Below are positions 1 through 11,241 of a stretch of 64,000 nt of DNA, piece after piece. The position numbers and the translations under genes are program-made. Within the stretch, counting starts at the first letter, position 1, and every line of letters starts with the position of its first letter. This DNA comes from Anthonomus grandis grandis. Its lineage: Eukaryota > Arthropoda > Insecta > Coleoptera > Curculionidae. Location of the stretch: positions 744,001-808,000 of the forward strand of contig NC_065549.1 of assembly GCF_022605725.1 (NCBI RefSeq), written 5' to 3'. Below the pieces are notes generated by a model. That model saw nothing but the letters and a program-made list of their open reading frames with translations. It was not told where the DNA came from and made no database searches.

Positions 1-429
1 GACTTTTTTTTCTTGATTTCTTTGTCACCCGGTATAATATTAAAATTATTATTATAAAAAAATAATAATTTTAATATTGCATACAGTAATATTGCATTAT
101 TATCACCTAAAAAAGTAAGAAAAATTAACTATATTTACTATTCAATCCCGAGGTCCTAAGATGATCTTTTTTAAATTAAAATTTACATTAAATTCGTTTT
201 CGAGTTCAACAAGCCTTGCACTTTACGTCTCTGTAAGATCATATAATAATTGGTATGATACGTATATGAGTCACGTAGCCTGGTAAAAAAAATATGTGTA
301 ACATAGTCCTACTTCAAATTAACGTTTCGTTGACACTAAATATAATTTTAAATTTTGAATCAAATTTTTGGTGCCACTGTTTTCCCAGAAACACACATTT
401 TTCTTTAAAAGTAAACGAAAATCTATCGA

Positions 430-714
430 TATCATTTTTTGAGGCAACATTTTCCCAAATAGCCCACTTTCATCAGCATTATAAAGTTGATGGGCATTTG
501 AGCCTAACTCCTCAATTTTATCATGAAGTTTTAGTTTGAAAGGATCTACTGCAGAGAGGTTACTGGAAAGTTTTTCCCCGGAAATAGAAAGCTGTCGAAT
601 TCCAAATTTCTGCTTAAAATTTTGGAGCCACCCTGAGCTAGCTTTAAACGTATTATTACCATGCAGTTGCTGGTAAAAATAATTTGCCTTTTCGCAAATA
701 ATTTCCTCAGACAT
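430..714 (-). pseudogene. Tigger-like transposase fragment (CENP-B DNA-binding domain and start of DDE domain)
   Basis: The minus-strand reading has a CENP-B-type helix-turn-helix core (ICEKANYFYQQLHG, then WLQNFKQKFGIRQLSISGEK) followed by YNADESGLFGKMLP, the segment with the first catalytic Asp of Tigger/jerky-family DDE transposases. The N-terminal helix-turn-helix half normally found upstream is missing; the open frame begins at a Met within the GTPMSEEIICEKA segment, behind a possible splice acceptor (TTACAG). The frame runs on past 430 into unrelated repeat sequence, so most of the catalytic domain is lost. It is about 95 residues of a protein usually near 500. Function as a transposase is excluded. 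Confidence 0.75.
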
Positions 715-889
715 TGGTGTACCTGTAATTTAATTTAAAAAAAATCGTAAGTTTCGTAAAGAGTCGAGACCTGCAAATTGACGCCACTGTTCGGTTAATC
801 AAGAGCGTTCGGATAATGACCAAAAATTTGTTGGTTCGGCTAATCGGATATTCGGATAAACGCGTGTTCGGATAGTCGAGGTTATACTG
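430..889 (-). mobile_element. Tigger/pogo-like DNA transposon, truncated end
   Basis: The terminal inverted repeat is seen at 840-889 on the minus strand: it starts CAGTATAACCTCGACTATCC and is followed by several TCGGATA/TTCGGATAAT-type subterminal repeats out to about 780. Both the terminal sequence and the repeated ATCCGAA motif are typical of Tigger/pogo elements. Reading inward, a transposase fragment starts near 714. The element breaks off near 430, where a copy of the neighbouring 115 bp repeat begins, and no second inverted repeat was found to the left. It is therefore a 5' end only, and immobile. Confidence 0.7.
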
Positions 890-1019
890 TGGTCACTTTT
901 TTTTTAAGTATCAACTACCTAAAAAAAATTCACTGCTTGACAAAAATTAGTTTCAGAAAATATCAGGCCGTTGAATTAATTTTTTTTGCAAAAGTAGTTT
1001 TTCTTATTAAAGTATCAAT

Positions 1020-3235
1020 TACCTAAAAAAAATATTTTTGGTACCACTGGTAGTTTTCCCATAGAAAGATATGTTTCTTAAAAATCATCAAAAGCCAATA
1101 GGCAAGGTACTTTAAGCTACTTTTTCTTAGACAATATAAAGATAAAATCATAGTTTTGGTACCACTAGTAATTTTCACAAAAACACAATTTTTTATAAAA
1201 AACCTTGAAGAACTGAAATCAGATTTTTGGTACCACTGGTCGTTTTCCCAGAGACAGACATTTTTCTCAAAAATCATCAAAAGCCAATGGACATGGTACT
1301 TCAAGATTCTTTTTCCTGGACAATTTAAAGATGAAATCAGATTTTTGGTACCGCTGGTAATTTTGATAGAAACACAATTTTTTATAAAAAAACCTTCAAA
1401 AAACAATCGACATTTTCCGCTTTTTTTCCTAGACAATTTAACGGTGAAATAAGATTTTTGGTACCACTGGTATTTTTCATAGAAACACAAATTTATTTTA
1501 ACAAACATCAAAAAGTTATCGACATGGTACTCATTTTTAACTACTTTTTTAGGACAATTTAATAGTGAAATCAGATTTTTGGTACCACTGGTAGTTTTCC
1601 CATAGAAAGTTATTTTTCTCAAAAATCATTAAAAGTCAATAGATATGTTACTTTAAGCTAATTTTTCCTAGACAATTTAAAGATGAAATCAAATTTTTGG
1701 TACCACTGGTAATTTTTACTGAAACACAAATTTTTATCAGAAAACTTAAAAAATCAATCGAAACTTTCCGCTACTTTTTCCTGCACTATTTATTGGTTAA
1801 TTCAGATTTTTGGTACCACTGGTAATTTACTCGAAAATACAAATTTGTTTTAAAAAACATCAAAAAGCTATCGATATTGTATTCATTTTTAGCTGCTTTT
1901 TAGGACAATTTAATAGCAAAATCAGATTTTTAGTACTACTGGTCGTTTTCCGAGAGACAGACATTTTTCTTAAAAATCATCAAAAGCCAATAGACAAGGT
2001 ACTTTGAGTTACTTTTTCCTAGACAACGTAATGATGAAATCAAATTTTTTGTACCACTGGTAATATTCACAGAAAAACAAATTTTTATAAAAAACCTTCA
2101 AAAATCAATCGACATTTTCCTGGACAATTTAATGGTGAAATCAGATTTCTGGTACCACTGGTCGTTTTCTCAGAGACAGACATTTTTCTCGAAAATCATC
2201 AAAAGCCGATAGACAAGGCACTTTAAGCTAGTTTTTCCTAGATAATTTAAAGATGAAATAAAATTTTTGGTACCACTGGAAATTTTCACAGAAACATAAA
2301 TTTTTATAAAAACCTTAAAAAATCAATCAACATTTCCTGCTACTTTTTCCTGGACTATTTAATGGTGAAATCAAATTTTTGGTACCACTGGTATTTTTTT
2401 CGAAAATACAAATTTATTTCAAAAAGCTATCGACATGGTACTCATTTTTAACTACTTTTTTAGGACAATTTAATAATGAAATCAGATTTTTGGTACCACT
2501 GGTAATTTTCACAAAAACAAAATTTAAAAAAAAAACCTTCAAAAATCAATCGACATTTTTCTGGATAATTTAATGGTGAAATCAAATTTTTGGTACCACT
2601 GGTAATTTTGATAGAAACTCAAATTTTTATAAAAAACCTTTAAAAATCAATTGACATTTTCTGCTACTTTTTCCTAAACATTTTAATGGTGAAATCAGAT
2701 TTTTGGTACCACTGGTAATTTACTCGAAAATACAAATTTGTTTTAAAAAACATTAAAAAGCTATCGACATTGTATTTATTTTTAGCTGCTTTTTTAGGGC
2801 AAGTTAATAGTACAATCAGATTTTTAGTACTACTGGTCGTTTTCCCAGAGACAGACATTTTTCATTAAATTCATCAGAAGCCAATAGACATGGTACTTTG
2901 AGTTACTTTTTCCTCAGTAAAAAATGTAAATGTAATGATGAAATCAAATTTTTGGTACCACTGGTAATTTTATCGAAAATACAAATTTATTTCAAAAAGC
3001 TATCGACATGGTACTCATATTTAACTACTTTTTTAGGACAATTTAATAATGAAATCAGATTTTTGGTACCACTGGTAATTTTCACAAAAACACAAATTTT
3101 TATAAAAAAACCTTCAAAAATCCATCGACATTTGCCTGTTCAATTTAATGGTCAAATCAAATTTTTGGTACCACTGGAAATTTGTTCAAAGACACAAATT
3201 TTTCTTAAGAACTATAATTAATCAATGGAGAGAAC
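1020..3235 (+). repeat. Tandem array, ~115 bp monomer with a GGTACC (KpnI) core
   Basis: About 20 diverged copies of a unit whose most constant part is TTTTTGGTACCACTGGTAAT. Cores occur near 1037, 1158, 1229, 1347, 1460, 1581, 1697, 1811, 1929, 2052, 2152, 2270, 2381, 2493, 2595, 2706, 2828, 2955, 3066 and 3168, giving spacings of about 70-127 bp. Each unit continues with a tract like ACACAAATTTTTATAAAAAACCT and a segment near ATCGACAT. At least two sub-types alternate: one with TTTTCCCAGAGACAGACATT, one with TTTTCACAGAAACACAAATT. Open frames crossing the units are by-products of AT-rich repetition. Confidence 0.9.
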
Positions 3236-3780
3236 ACTCAATTTTCGCTACATTTTGTAGAATATGATAAAAAACAGAGAGAAAAGTGAAAAGATTAAAA
3301 ACTTAAAACAGAAAAAGGAACTAAAAACATGAGACAAAAAACAGAAAGAAAAACAAGAGAAAAAAAACTATAAAATAAGAAGAACAGAGACATATAGATA
3401 CAGAAAGACTTATTCAACATAAAGGAAAATGAAAACTTGATCAAAATCTTGGACAACGATCTGAAGAAAAAATGAAGAGGGAGACAAAAAATACGACTTG
3501 AAATTAAAAGAACGGGGAAGAACAACAGAAAATTCAAGATTTCAAGATAAAACCTGGAAAACGCAAAAAAGTACATAAAACTCATGAGAACAGAGAAATA
3601 AATTATAAATGAAAATATAAATAAAAAATTTAAGACTTTTCTGGTGGTTATTTGAGTCAACCTCCTGATTTTCATCGGATTTAATAGGAAATTAGTCAGA
3701 ACACCAGTACGAAGCTATAAAGCACTGAAAACAATATGCAAAAAAAAGTCATTTAAAAATATTATTTATTTACTCATTAA
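3236..3780. other. No gene seen; purine-rich stretch
   Basis: From about 3265 to 3620 the plus strand is almost all A and G with short AGAGAAAAA-type runs. I see no coding signal. The segment separates the tandem array from the 3' end of cuticle gene A. Confidence 0.5.
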
Positions 3781-3822
3781 AATCATAAATTACACGTCAG
3801 TCTCTCTCTTAACAAAATACTC

Positions 3823-6551
3823 TCAATAATGCTCAGGCCTGTAACTGCCGTCATCAAACAACTCCTCAAAAGTATCCGGCACATAAGTTCCACTCAAATC
3901 TTCCGTTGGATATTCAGTGGTGGTCGACATTGACTCGGTAGTACTCTCGTCAGTTTCCTCCGTAATAGGCACCGACTCTCTAGTTTCCGCTCTGGGGGCG
4001 ATACCTGGATGCAAAAGCACCTTGGAATCCACACTATTCGGTTCAAGCAATTCGGAGGTTTCGTGCAACAACCAGTTGGAATGTTCGGGAACAGCGGGGG
4101 CGGCACCAGCACCTTCTTCCAGTAAAATTTTACCACCCGGAGCGTAGGCGTCGATTATGCTGCCATCTGGACCGATTACTTTGGTTCTGGTACTGGGGCC
4201 TTCCAGGTATTGAGCGGTGGGAATAAGTCCGGCGTTGGCTACCGCCAAGTAGGTGAAGAAGAGGCAAAAGACCTTGAAAATTGGTTTTATTATTAAGAGA
4301 GAAGTATTTGGGAAATTATGTTTGGATGGTTTAATACACGGATATTACGCAACTATTACTGGTTTTTTTAAAAATCCAGTTAGTGAATAGCTTTCATTTA
4401 TTAATACGGATTTAGGAAACTCAAGATATATTTCATCACCTATTTGTGTGAATTTTTATTAAATAGTCATTATAACTGTCCCATTTATTATTTTTAATCA
4501 AAGTTTTACTTTTTACTCTATCGTCTAGTATTTTTGTTAGTAATTAAACCATTTTTTATAAAAAAAAACTATTGGCATTTTAAATTAATCCCATGCCATC
4601 AATATATTTTTTCTAATTTTAACACACTGTTGGGCGCCAAAGGTGGACTAGAACATTTTAGGCAAGTAATTTATTTTTATGTAAAAATTCATTGCATAGG
4701 AATTTATAGAACTAGGATTTATTTTTCTAAAGAACTCCACACATTTGCCTTTGCACAATTATTTAAACTATAATTCATAATAATTAAAATTATAAATAAT
4801 CATTCAAATAAAAATTCCTTAATCAGTTAAAATGAAATGCTCATGTTAGAGCAGCAACAACTAACAGGAAAAGGATTCATAATTAAATTTAAATACATTT
4901 TCCTAAAAATATTTTTTAACTCTTAAGCAATTACAAATTCTCTATAAAATAATAAAAGTTACTTAACATATGGATTGATCGTGGGGGAAAGAGTGTGTGA
5001 ATCGCATTTGAGAACTTTAGCAACAGTTCGAAAATGGATAATTAAAATTATCTTTGGTGAAAATAAATTATATTCAATTGGTCATTTATTTTTTAATATT
5101 CAGTTGTTGGATATGTGTCTACTGCACTGTTTCGAGGTATTAAAAATACTTAAATGTCCATAAATTAAATACAAGGAATAGAGGTGCATATCCGATTATG
5201 TTAAAAACCCTTAAGCAACGCTTCCTATAATAGTATTTTCCAAGATTGTATAACATGATGCCTGGTCAGATAAGGAAAATCCCAAGTATAAAGAAATTTA
5301 AAAAAGGTGTAGAAATATTATGTATTTTAGCCTAGTTGTTAAGATTTTTAATGATTTAATCAGCCCATAATAAACATATGCATTATAGGAATATTTTTTG
5401 TGATATTGGATTAATATAAAAATTTTAACTGCTCGGAATTTTTTTACCGGAATTGACATAGATGGCTGATTGAGATATTCTTAGACTATGTTATAGTATT
5501 CATTTTATTCAATATGCCCTTTTATTTTTCAAATAAATGTATTATTTATTTATTTAATTTAGTAAATCTGGCCACACTGTTGGGCGCCAAAAATCCCCTT
5601 TGGTGACAAAAAAATCATCCCAAATATTCTACTAAGTGTATCTAAGTACATTAGTACTTTTTCATGAATTCATCCCTTTTCTGCATTAATTTTTATTAAA
5701 CTATTAAACTATAATATTTTTTCTCACATTGTTGGGCGCCAAAAGTGCATTACTTAACTCGTTTTAAAATAAGATTTTAAGCAATTATAGGAAATAAAGT
5801 CAATATTTGATAAAAATATAAATTTTCAGGTTTTCCTTAAAATATAATGAAAATTTGTATGCAATTTTTTATAAAATAATTAACGTTTTTGGTGTTGTTT
5901 TCATCGTGAGTCTCTGCCTAAGTTTTCTAGCTCGAATGATTTCTTTTGTAAATATTTTCATCGTTTTTAAAGAGATTAGCAAATGTTCGACAAATAACCA
6001 ACAAAAACCTCTTAATATAAAAAAACTGATAAATTTTATACAATAAGGAGTAATTTCCCGAGAAAACTCCCACACTGTTGGGCGCCAAAAATGTGCTACA
6101 TAACTCGTACTAAAATAAATTCACCGCGATTTTATATTATAATTCATTACAGAGCATAATGCATCATCGTAATAAAATGATGCCTTTTCAATTTTAAAAT
6201 AATTCCAGTAATAGTATGAATATAGAAATATTATTAAAAAATTAAACTTTTATCCTAGACTCAAAGAACTATAATATTTATATATGACGTAATCTGAAAT
6301 TCTTACACAAATTGCATTATAGTCCACTTCTATAATATCTTTTTTATTCAAATAAACCCCAAAATAAAATTGTGTAACAGCGATTCAATTAGATAAAAAT
6401 CAGAATAACGAGTTAAGAAAGCCTTAAACTAAAACGCGATTTTAAATTCAGATGAACTCGCTTTGAACTGTACCGCGTCCTTGCCGGTAAAATTTAATAA
6501 AATTTAGGAATTCTATTATGTAACAATTAGTCTACTTACTTGCGGGTTCAT
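3823..6551 (-). CDS. Cuticular protein gene A (acidic, Ser/Thr-rich), two exons
   Basis: Proposed join: exon 1 6551-6540 (ATG AAC CCG CAA, MNPQ), GTAAGT donor, intron 4273-6539, exon 2 4272-3823; 153 aa. Exon 2 opens with the rest of a signal peptide (VFCLFFTYLAVANAG), then the family module EGPSTRTKVIGPDGSI with APGGKILLEE, a middle with Glu/Ser/Thr stretches (EETDESTTESMSTTTE), and a C-terminal LFDDGSYRPEHY that matches the LYDDGSYKPHYYH ending of the His-rich genes. There is no Rebers-Riddiford domain. It should be a secreted structural cuticle component. Exon 2 is certain as coding sequence. Exon 1 is inferred from three facts: the four-codon ATG-AAC exon with GTAAGT, phase 0, and an exon 2 start at exactly the same codon as in the paralogues. 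The 2.3 kb intron holds repeated TGTTGGGCGCC motifs. Confidence 0.7.
4623..4641. repeat. CACACTGTTGGGCGCCAAA motif, copy 1 of 4
   Basis: Nineteen-base motif within the gene A intron. The complement starts TTTGGCGCCCAAC, like a retroviral-type primer binding site for tRNA-Lys. Further copies lie at 5573-5591, 5725-5743 (CACATT variant) and 6071-6089. Confidence 0.6.
5573..6120. repeat. CACACTGTTGGGCGCCAAA motif, copies 2-4, possible LTR-element debris
   Basis: Copies at 5573-5591, 5725-5743 and 6071-6089, all in the same orientation. Copies 3 and 4 are followed by related sequence (a T-rich link, then TAACTCGT and AAAATAA), so the repeated unit is longer than the motif. No gag or pol coding sequence is recognisable nearby. 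I interpret this as fragments of an LTR element or related repeat; the motif could be a tRNA-Lys primer binding site on the minus strand or the start of an LTR. Confidence 0.5.
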
Positions 6552-6576
6552 TGCGGGTTAATCAGCTCTACGGATC

Positions 6577-6621
6577 TGAGTGCACAATGATTTAAAATAA
6601 TTAAGCGTTAGTTTTTTTATA
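6577..6621 (-). promoter_or_regulatory. Putative core promoter of gene A
   Basis: On the minus strand GAATATAAAAAAAC puts a TATA box at 6614-6621, and TCATTG at 6585-6590 puts an initiator about 33 bases downstream. A second initiator-like TCAGATC sits at 6574-6579. The proposed ATG at 6551 follows 37 bases later. This supports the distant first exon of gene A but is weak evidence alone. Confidence 0.45.
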
Positions 6622-7385
6622 TTCTGGGACGTCCTTGTGCCCGTAGATCGTCGGTTCTTTAAACCAACGCGGATATTTGGATTTTCTTTAATTGAAGAAG
6701 GTGGGCAGTCGAACGTTCGTATTAATTCCAACGAATCAGGAAATTGAAAAGAAATTGGGCGTCGGCGGTCGTTTCGGAAGGTCGATATATAGGTACACAA
6801 TTTTTTTTTTTGACGTCACGATAAAATATAAGTAATTATATATTATATAGTGAGTACATTTTAAAATAAAGTAGTTTCTATAATAATATATTCTTTCTAT
6901 GTTTCTACTGAAGATTTGGATGGAAACATTAATGGGGTGTCTCATATAGGGTTGAAAATCCTAATTTTAATGCTAGCATTGATTTAAATAAAATTACAGA
7001 TTACACCTTCCTAATATAAGGCAAAAACTCTAGTGGTAATTGGAATTTTAAAACAAGATTTTAGTGAATCTAATTCTACACTTTAGTTAGGTAAAGTACT
7101 TTACATAATAATTTAATGGGGATGAAGAGCCGAGAGAGACAAAACATGAAAAGCTCAAAGATGTAAAAAAGAAGGGAATAAACATTCCGGTAGGGACAAG
7201 TAAAGATGAGTAATTAACCGAGTAACTATCACGTCACAGAGTGAAAAGCTTGTTAATTTGTCCAAATAAATTGTTTAACATCGTTTTTAAATTTATTTTT
7301 AATTATGCTACATAATATTACACAGCTTACGGTGTTTATTTAATTTTTGTGAAATAGATCCCAAAAACGTCAATATTCAAACATT
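6622..7385. other. No gene seen upstream of gene A
   Basis: The first ~170 bases are less AT-rich than the surroundings (GGGCGTCGGCGGTCGTTTCG near 6757) and could hold upstream control sequence for gene A. Beyond that the DNA is AT-rich without a recognisable frame. Confidence 0.3.
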
Positions 7386-7670
7386 ATTTTTAACAGTGGC
7401 CTATGATCAACACAATCAAATGCCTTAGTTACATCATAGAACACATCAACCGTAGACAACATTCCCTTTATTCTATGTAAAAAAAAGTTGCATCCCAGGG
7501 ATAAATACTAAAAAACTACTGATTAGGGTCTTCTTAAAGAAGATCGAAAATCAACGCATTAAAACGCCCCAAAAACCTCAAAATTTAAGGTTTCGAAGCA
7601 GTATACTGTAATCAACGCAATCGAATGCCTTTAGAACCTCACAGAATATTATACCTGCTCCATCCCCCTC
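7385..7670 (-). pseudogene. Two reverse transcriptase fragments
   Basis: On the minus strand 7389-7480 reads VDVFYDVTKAFDCVDHRPLL, and 7583-7660 reads a second version, GIIFCEVLKAFDCVDYSILL. Both are the reverse transcriptase motif with the first catalytic Asp (F.D..KAFD.VDH) of APE-type non-LTR retrotransposons. Each fragment is about 30 codons and broken on both sides, and they come from two different copies. A third scrap at 7806-7870 (VSSLKYLGY) resembles the later KYLG motif. Confidence 0.6.
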
Positions 7671-8287
7671 ACTCAACCATATCAGATGAATATTCTTCCA
7701 TGAATTATTTCTGCAATGAGAGTCTTTTTAATACATATTCTTAACTAGTTTCATTTTTGTTTAATATATTTCTCACTTCATAAAACTTATGATATATTTA
7801 ATTTATTATTTAGCGGTTTCTGTATGTGTTCTGTAACCTAAATATTTCAATGAGCTGACCTCTGGAATATGTGATGAACATAGGCAATTTGGATGTACAT
7901 CTTCACAATCTATATCATGTATTTTGATTAAGTTTACTGACGGTTGTTCAGCAGAGATTAATGAAAAGCTAATAAATTTATATTTTATCATCATTAAGGC
8001 ATAATAAATTTTCGTTTAAGCGTTATTGGACAATATGAAGACTACACTATACACATTTATCCAATTGTCTAGTAAAACTATGATTGCCGTATCGTCCGTA
8101 TATGATATAACTTTTCAATTTATAAAGTTTGCGTTTTGATCAGTTTCTTGTGCCTTTTTCTACAAAAAAAAATATCAAATCTTAAATTGCAAAGATTCGT
8201 GGTACTATTTTGATTATAAATTCCAGTTAAGTAATTTCATTCATTTACAAAATTTAACTACAGACTTTTCCAGAACCTAAAATTGAT

Positions 8288-8385
8288 TTAATGGTAGTAA
8301 TGGGGTTTGTGAGAACCGTCATTATTAGGAGATTTACTGTGGTCTTATACGTATTGACCCTCATGATCATGGTGGTGGCTCAATT
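8288..8385 (-). pseudogene. Relic of the 3' end of a His-rich cuticular protein gene
   Basis: The minus strand reads HHHDHEGQYV-stop-DHSKSPNNDGSHKPHYYH and then TAA. This aligns residue for residue with the C-terminus of genes B-F (HHDHEGQYVHDHSESLYDDGSYKPHYYH). A TAA at 8345-8347 replaces a His codon. All sequence 5' of this segment is lost, so only about 32 codons remain. The flank at 8840-9290 matches the spacer between genes C and B, which shows that this was once another member of the minus-strand tandem series. Confidence 0.85.
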
Positions 8386-8839
8386 TTTTGATAAAAGAAT
8401 TAGGTCAATTAAAATGGTGTCTGGTGTGAATATGACTATTAGACCAAAGCAATTATATTCAATTGTTAAAAAAAATCAATATGTTAGAATGCAATGTTGA
8501 TAATAAAGAAGCTTAGTTAGAAAATAAGATATATAAATATATAGATTGATAATAAAGAAGCTTAGTTAAAGAAGTTATGTCATATTTATAATAACTAAAA
8601 CATATTGTGTGAAGCAAAATTATTGATTTTAAATATTTAAGTAAGGTTTTAAAAAAAAAATTAAAATCTAAGCTCAGGGAAGGTTTGGGTTAACAATTTT
8701 GAGATAAATCGAGGTGTTGTGAAATATCAAAAAATAGTATGCTGAATTATCTTTTATATACTTTATCTATGCGTGCTTTAAACACCAAAATTTCAGTAGT
8801 CTATATACATAAACTATAAAATAAATGAGAACTACAAAG

Positions 8840-9290
8840 TTTATCCTTTGGCGATTACATTTTTACACTTAATCATCTTCATTCGATCATTTGAAATAGG
8901 GGGATATACAGAATAGCAAAAAAAATTATATAAAGGATCCACCATCTAAACCTAAACATTCGGTTAATATTTATATATTTTAAAAGTTGAACAAGTTATA
9001 AAACTTAGGATTTTTAAATATCCTGGTTAGGGATTAATTTTTATTTATTTATATATTAATTTATTGTAATGGCTATTTTTTCACAAATTTAAAAAAAAAA
9101 TTAACATTTTATTATAATACTTCGATTCATCAAAGTAAATAATAATAATGATGAATTTTACAAATATTAAACGTCCTTACTTCTCTTACCTGAATCATTC
9201 AATTTAAAATTATATTGTATATATTATTTAATTCAATGTATGTAATAAAAATGTATTTATTATTATTTTTTAAACTAGTTTTATCCAATA
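8840..9290. repeat. Diverged copy of the cuticle-cluster spacer
   Basis: The sequence around ATCATCTTCATTCGA, ACAGAATAGCAAAAAAAATT and GGATCCACCATCTAAAC matches 13905-14010 and, inverted, 22380-22480. It belongs to the duplicated cluster background and is not independent unique DNA. Confidence 0.6.
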
Positions 9291-9292
9291 TA

Positions 9293-11239
9293 CAGGGTGG
9301 TCATTTGAAAACGAAACAGAGCCTATTTTGAGTCCCTCAGAACATTTGCGAAAAAATCCTCGGACCCGTTAATTTTTGATTCAAGGGGAAAACATTTTTT
9401 TGCTTGTTTCGTTCCCTGAGGACAAAGCCCTAGCGAGGGTGACAAGGGCCCCCAAAATTTTAAACAGAACAGGGGGTCGAGTGATACCTTATTTTGAAGG
9501 TATTTTTATGTGCACTATAACCCTAAAGTTTTAAATCGTTACTATTTGCCTAGTCGATACAGGGGTTAATAAAAGTTACAAAAACATGTCAACATTTTTT
9601 ATGAAAAAAAATGCTTGTAAATTTAGCAGTTAAATAAATACAAAAAAATTTGTTCTCCTACATTGTGAACCGTACTTTCTGTTGTTTTTTTTAATATCCG
9701 TAGGTATCTATGCCAATTCTGCAAGGGAACTCTTGGTTATTGTTGAGACTGTTATTATAGCAACATTTTGAAGTTTAATAGTGGTTGTCAATTACTGCTG
9801 TCAGATCATAGTGTGTCAAACAAATAGCTCTTTAAAGTTAGTTAGTTACAACATTGAGTGTGATAATGGTTTATTCACTTGCTGAAAAAGTTAAAATAAT
9901 TTCTCTTTTCTTTGCGAACAATGAAAATGCTAATAGAACTGCCCAGCTCTTTAACCCCCTAATCGACAGGTCCATCGCAAGTACATTGTGGAATTGGTTC
10001 AAAAATTTAGGGAAACTGGGTCTGTGGCTAATAAAAAGCGCGAAATGGATAATCGAGTGGTGAATGAAGCTTCAGAAGTAGGCCATATTGTGCAAGATCC
10101 TACACTGAGCACAAGGAAGTTATCAACCGTGTCTGGTATTAAGAGAAGCAGCATTCAGAAGATATTAAAAAAAACCAAGTTTCATCCGTACAAAATGCAT
10201 CTCGTACAAGAACTAAACGAAGACGATTTTGATAGACGAGTACAATTTTGTAAAACTATATCTGAACAAGCCGCCAATGATCCACACTTTCTATTTATTG
10301 TATGTTTTTCTGACGAATGCTCCTTTTTCCTAAGCGGTACTGTGAGTCGTCACAACTGTCGTTATTGGGCTGATTTAAAGCCCAGAATATTTCGTGAGGT
10401 GCATACACAACATCCTGAAAAATTAAATGTTTGGGCTGGCATTTTTGGTAAACATATCGTAGGCCCCTTTTTTTTACCTGGCAATTTAACAGGAGAGATG
10501 TACCTGGAGTTTTTAAAAAATATAATTCATCCAGCATTAGTGAAGATACTAGAAAATGACAACGAGTACTTGGAAAATCGTCTAGTATTTCATCAAGATG
10601 GGGCGCCACCCCACTATGCTGCAAGGGTTCGTCAATATTTGGACCAAACGTTTCCAGGACAATGGATTGGAAAAAGAGGAGCTATTAAATGACCTCCTCG
10701 TTCCCCGGATTTAAGCCCGTTAGATTTTTTTTTATGGGGCCATTTAAAAACTAAAATTTATGCTAGTCAGTCAACATTGCTAGACCATTTGCGACAAAGA
10801 ATAATTGATAAATGTCGTCAAATTACCCCAGAAATTTTGCAAAATGTACGGGAAAGGTTTGAACAAAACCTGGATTATTGTATGGAAGTCGAAGGCCAAC
10901 ATTTTGAACATTTACTTGATTGATTTTATCTTTAAGCCCTTTATTTAAAATTATAATTTTTAACATTTTTTTGTAACTTTTATTAGCCCCTGTATCGACT
11001 AGACAAATAGTAACGATTTAAAACTTTAGGGTTATAATCCACATAAAAATACCTTCAAAATAAGGTATCACTCGACCCCCCGTACCATTTAAAATTTTGG
11101 GGGCCCTTGTCCTCAGGGGGGAGAAACTAGCAAAAAAATGTTTTCCCCTTGAATCAAAAATTGACGGGTCCGAGGTTTTTTCGCAAATGTTCTGAGGGAC
11201 CCAAAATAGGCTCTGTTTCGTTTTCAAATCGCCACCCTG
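9293..11239 (+). mobile_element. Mariner-superfamily element with ~285 bp terminal inverted repeats
   Basis: Ends are CAGGGTGG at 9293 and CCACCCTG at 11239, flanked by TA target duplications (9291-9292 and 11240-11241). The terminal repeats extend to about 9590 and from about 10955, with matching landmarks such as GAAAACGAAACAGAGCCTAT and the segment around GTCGATACAGGGG. The total is about 1.95 kb with one transposase gene between. It sits in DNA that otherwise aligns with the spacer downstream of gene C (near 14340), so it inserted downstream of gene B after the cluster units duplicated. Confidence 0.9.
9866..10923 (+). pseudogene. Mariner-like transposase, frameshifted and with an internal stop
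   Basis: The N-terminal segment starting MVYSLAEKVKIISLF gives the helix-turn-helix half. A frameshift near 9980-9990 moves the reading to LVQKFRETGSVANKKRE. The catalytic domain then shows SDECSFFLSG (first Asp), HQDGAPPHYAARVRQYL (second Asp) and SPDLSPLDFFLWGHLK (third Asp), with about 36 residues between the last two. An in-frame TGA at 10690-10692 stands where a Trp codon (TGG) is expected before PPRSPDL. The frame then continues to the natural stop at 10921-10923, giving about 350 residues in total. With one frameshift and one nonsense codon it is a young but dead copy. Confidence 0.85.
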
Positions 11240-11241
11240 TA

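Noticed and set aside
1023..3221. Open frames in the 115 bp tandem array (for example 1023-1622 minus, 199 codons).
   Set aside because: Repetition of LVPLVIFTKTQ or FYEKYQWYQKS-type strings reflects the tandem unit. No start context, domain or splice logic.
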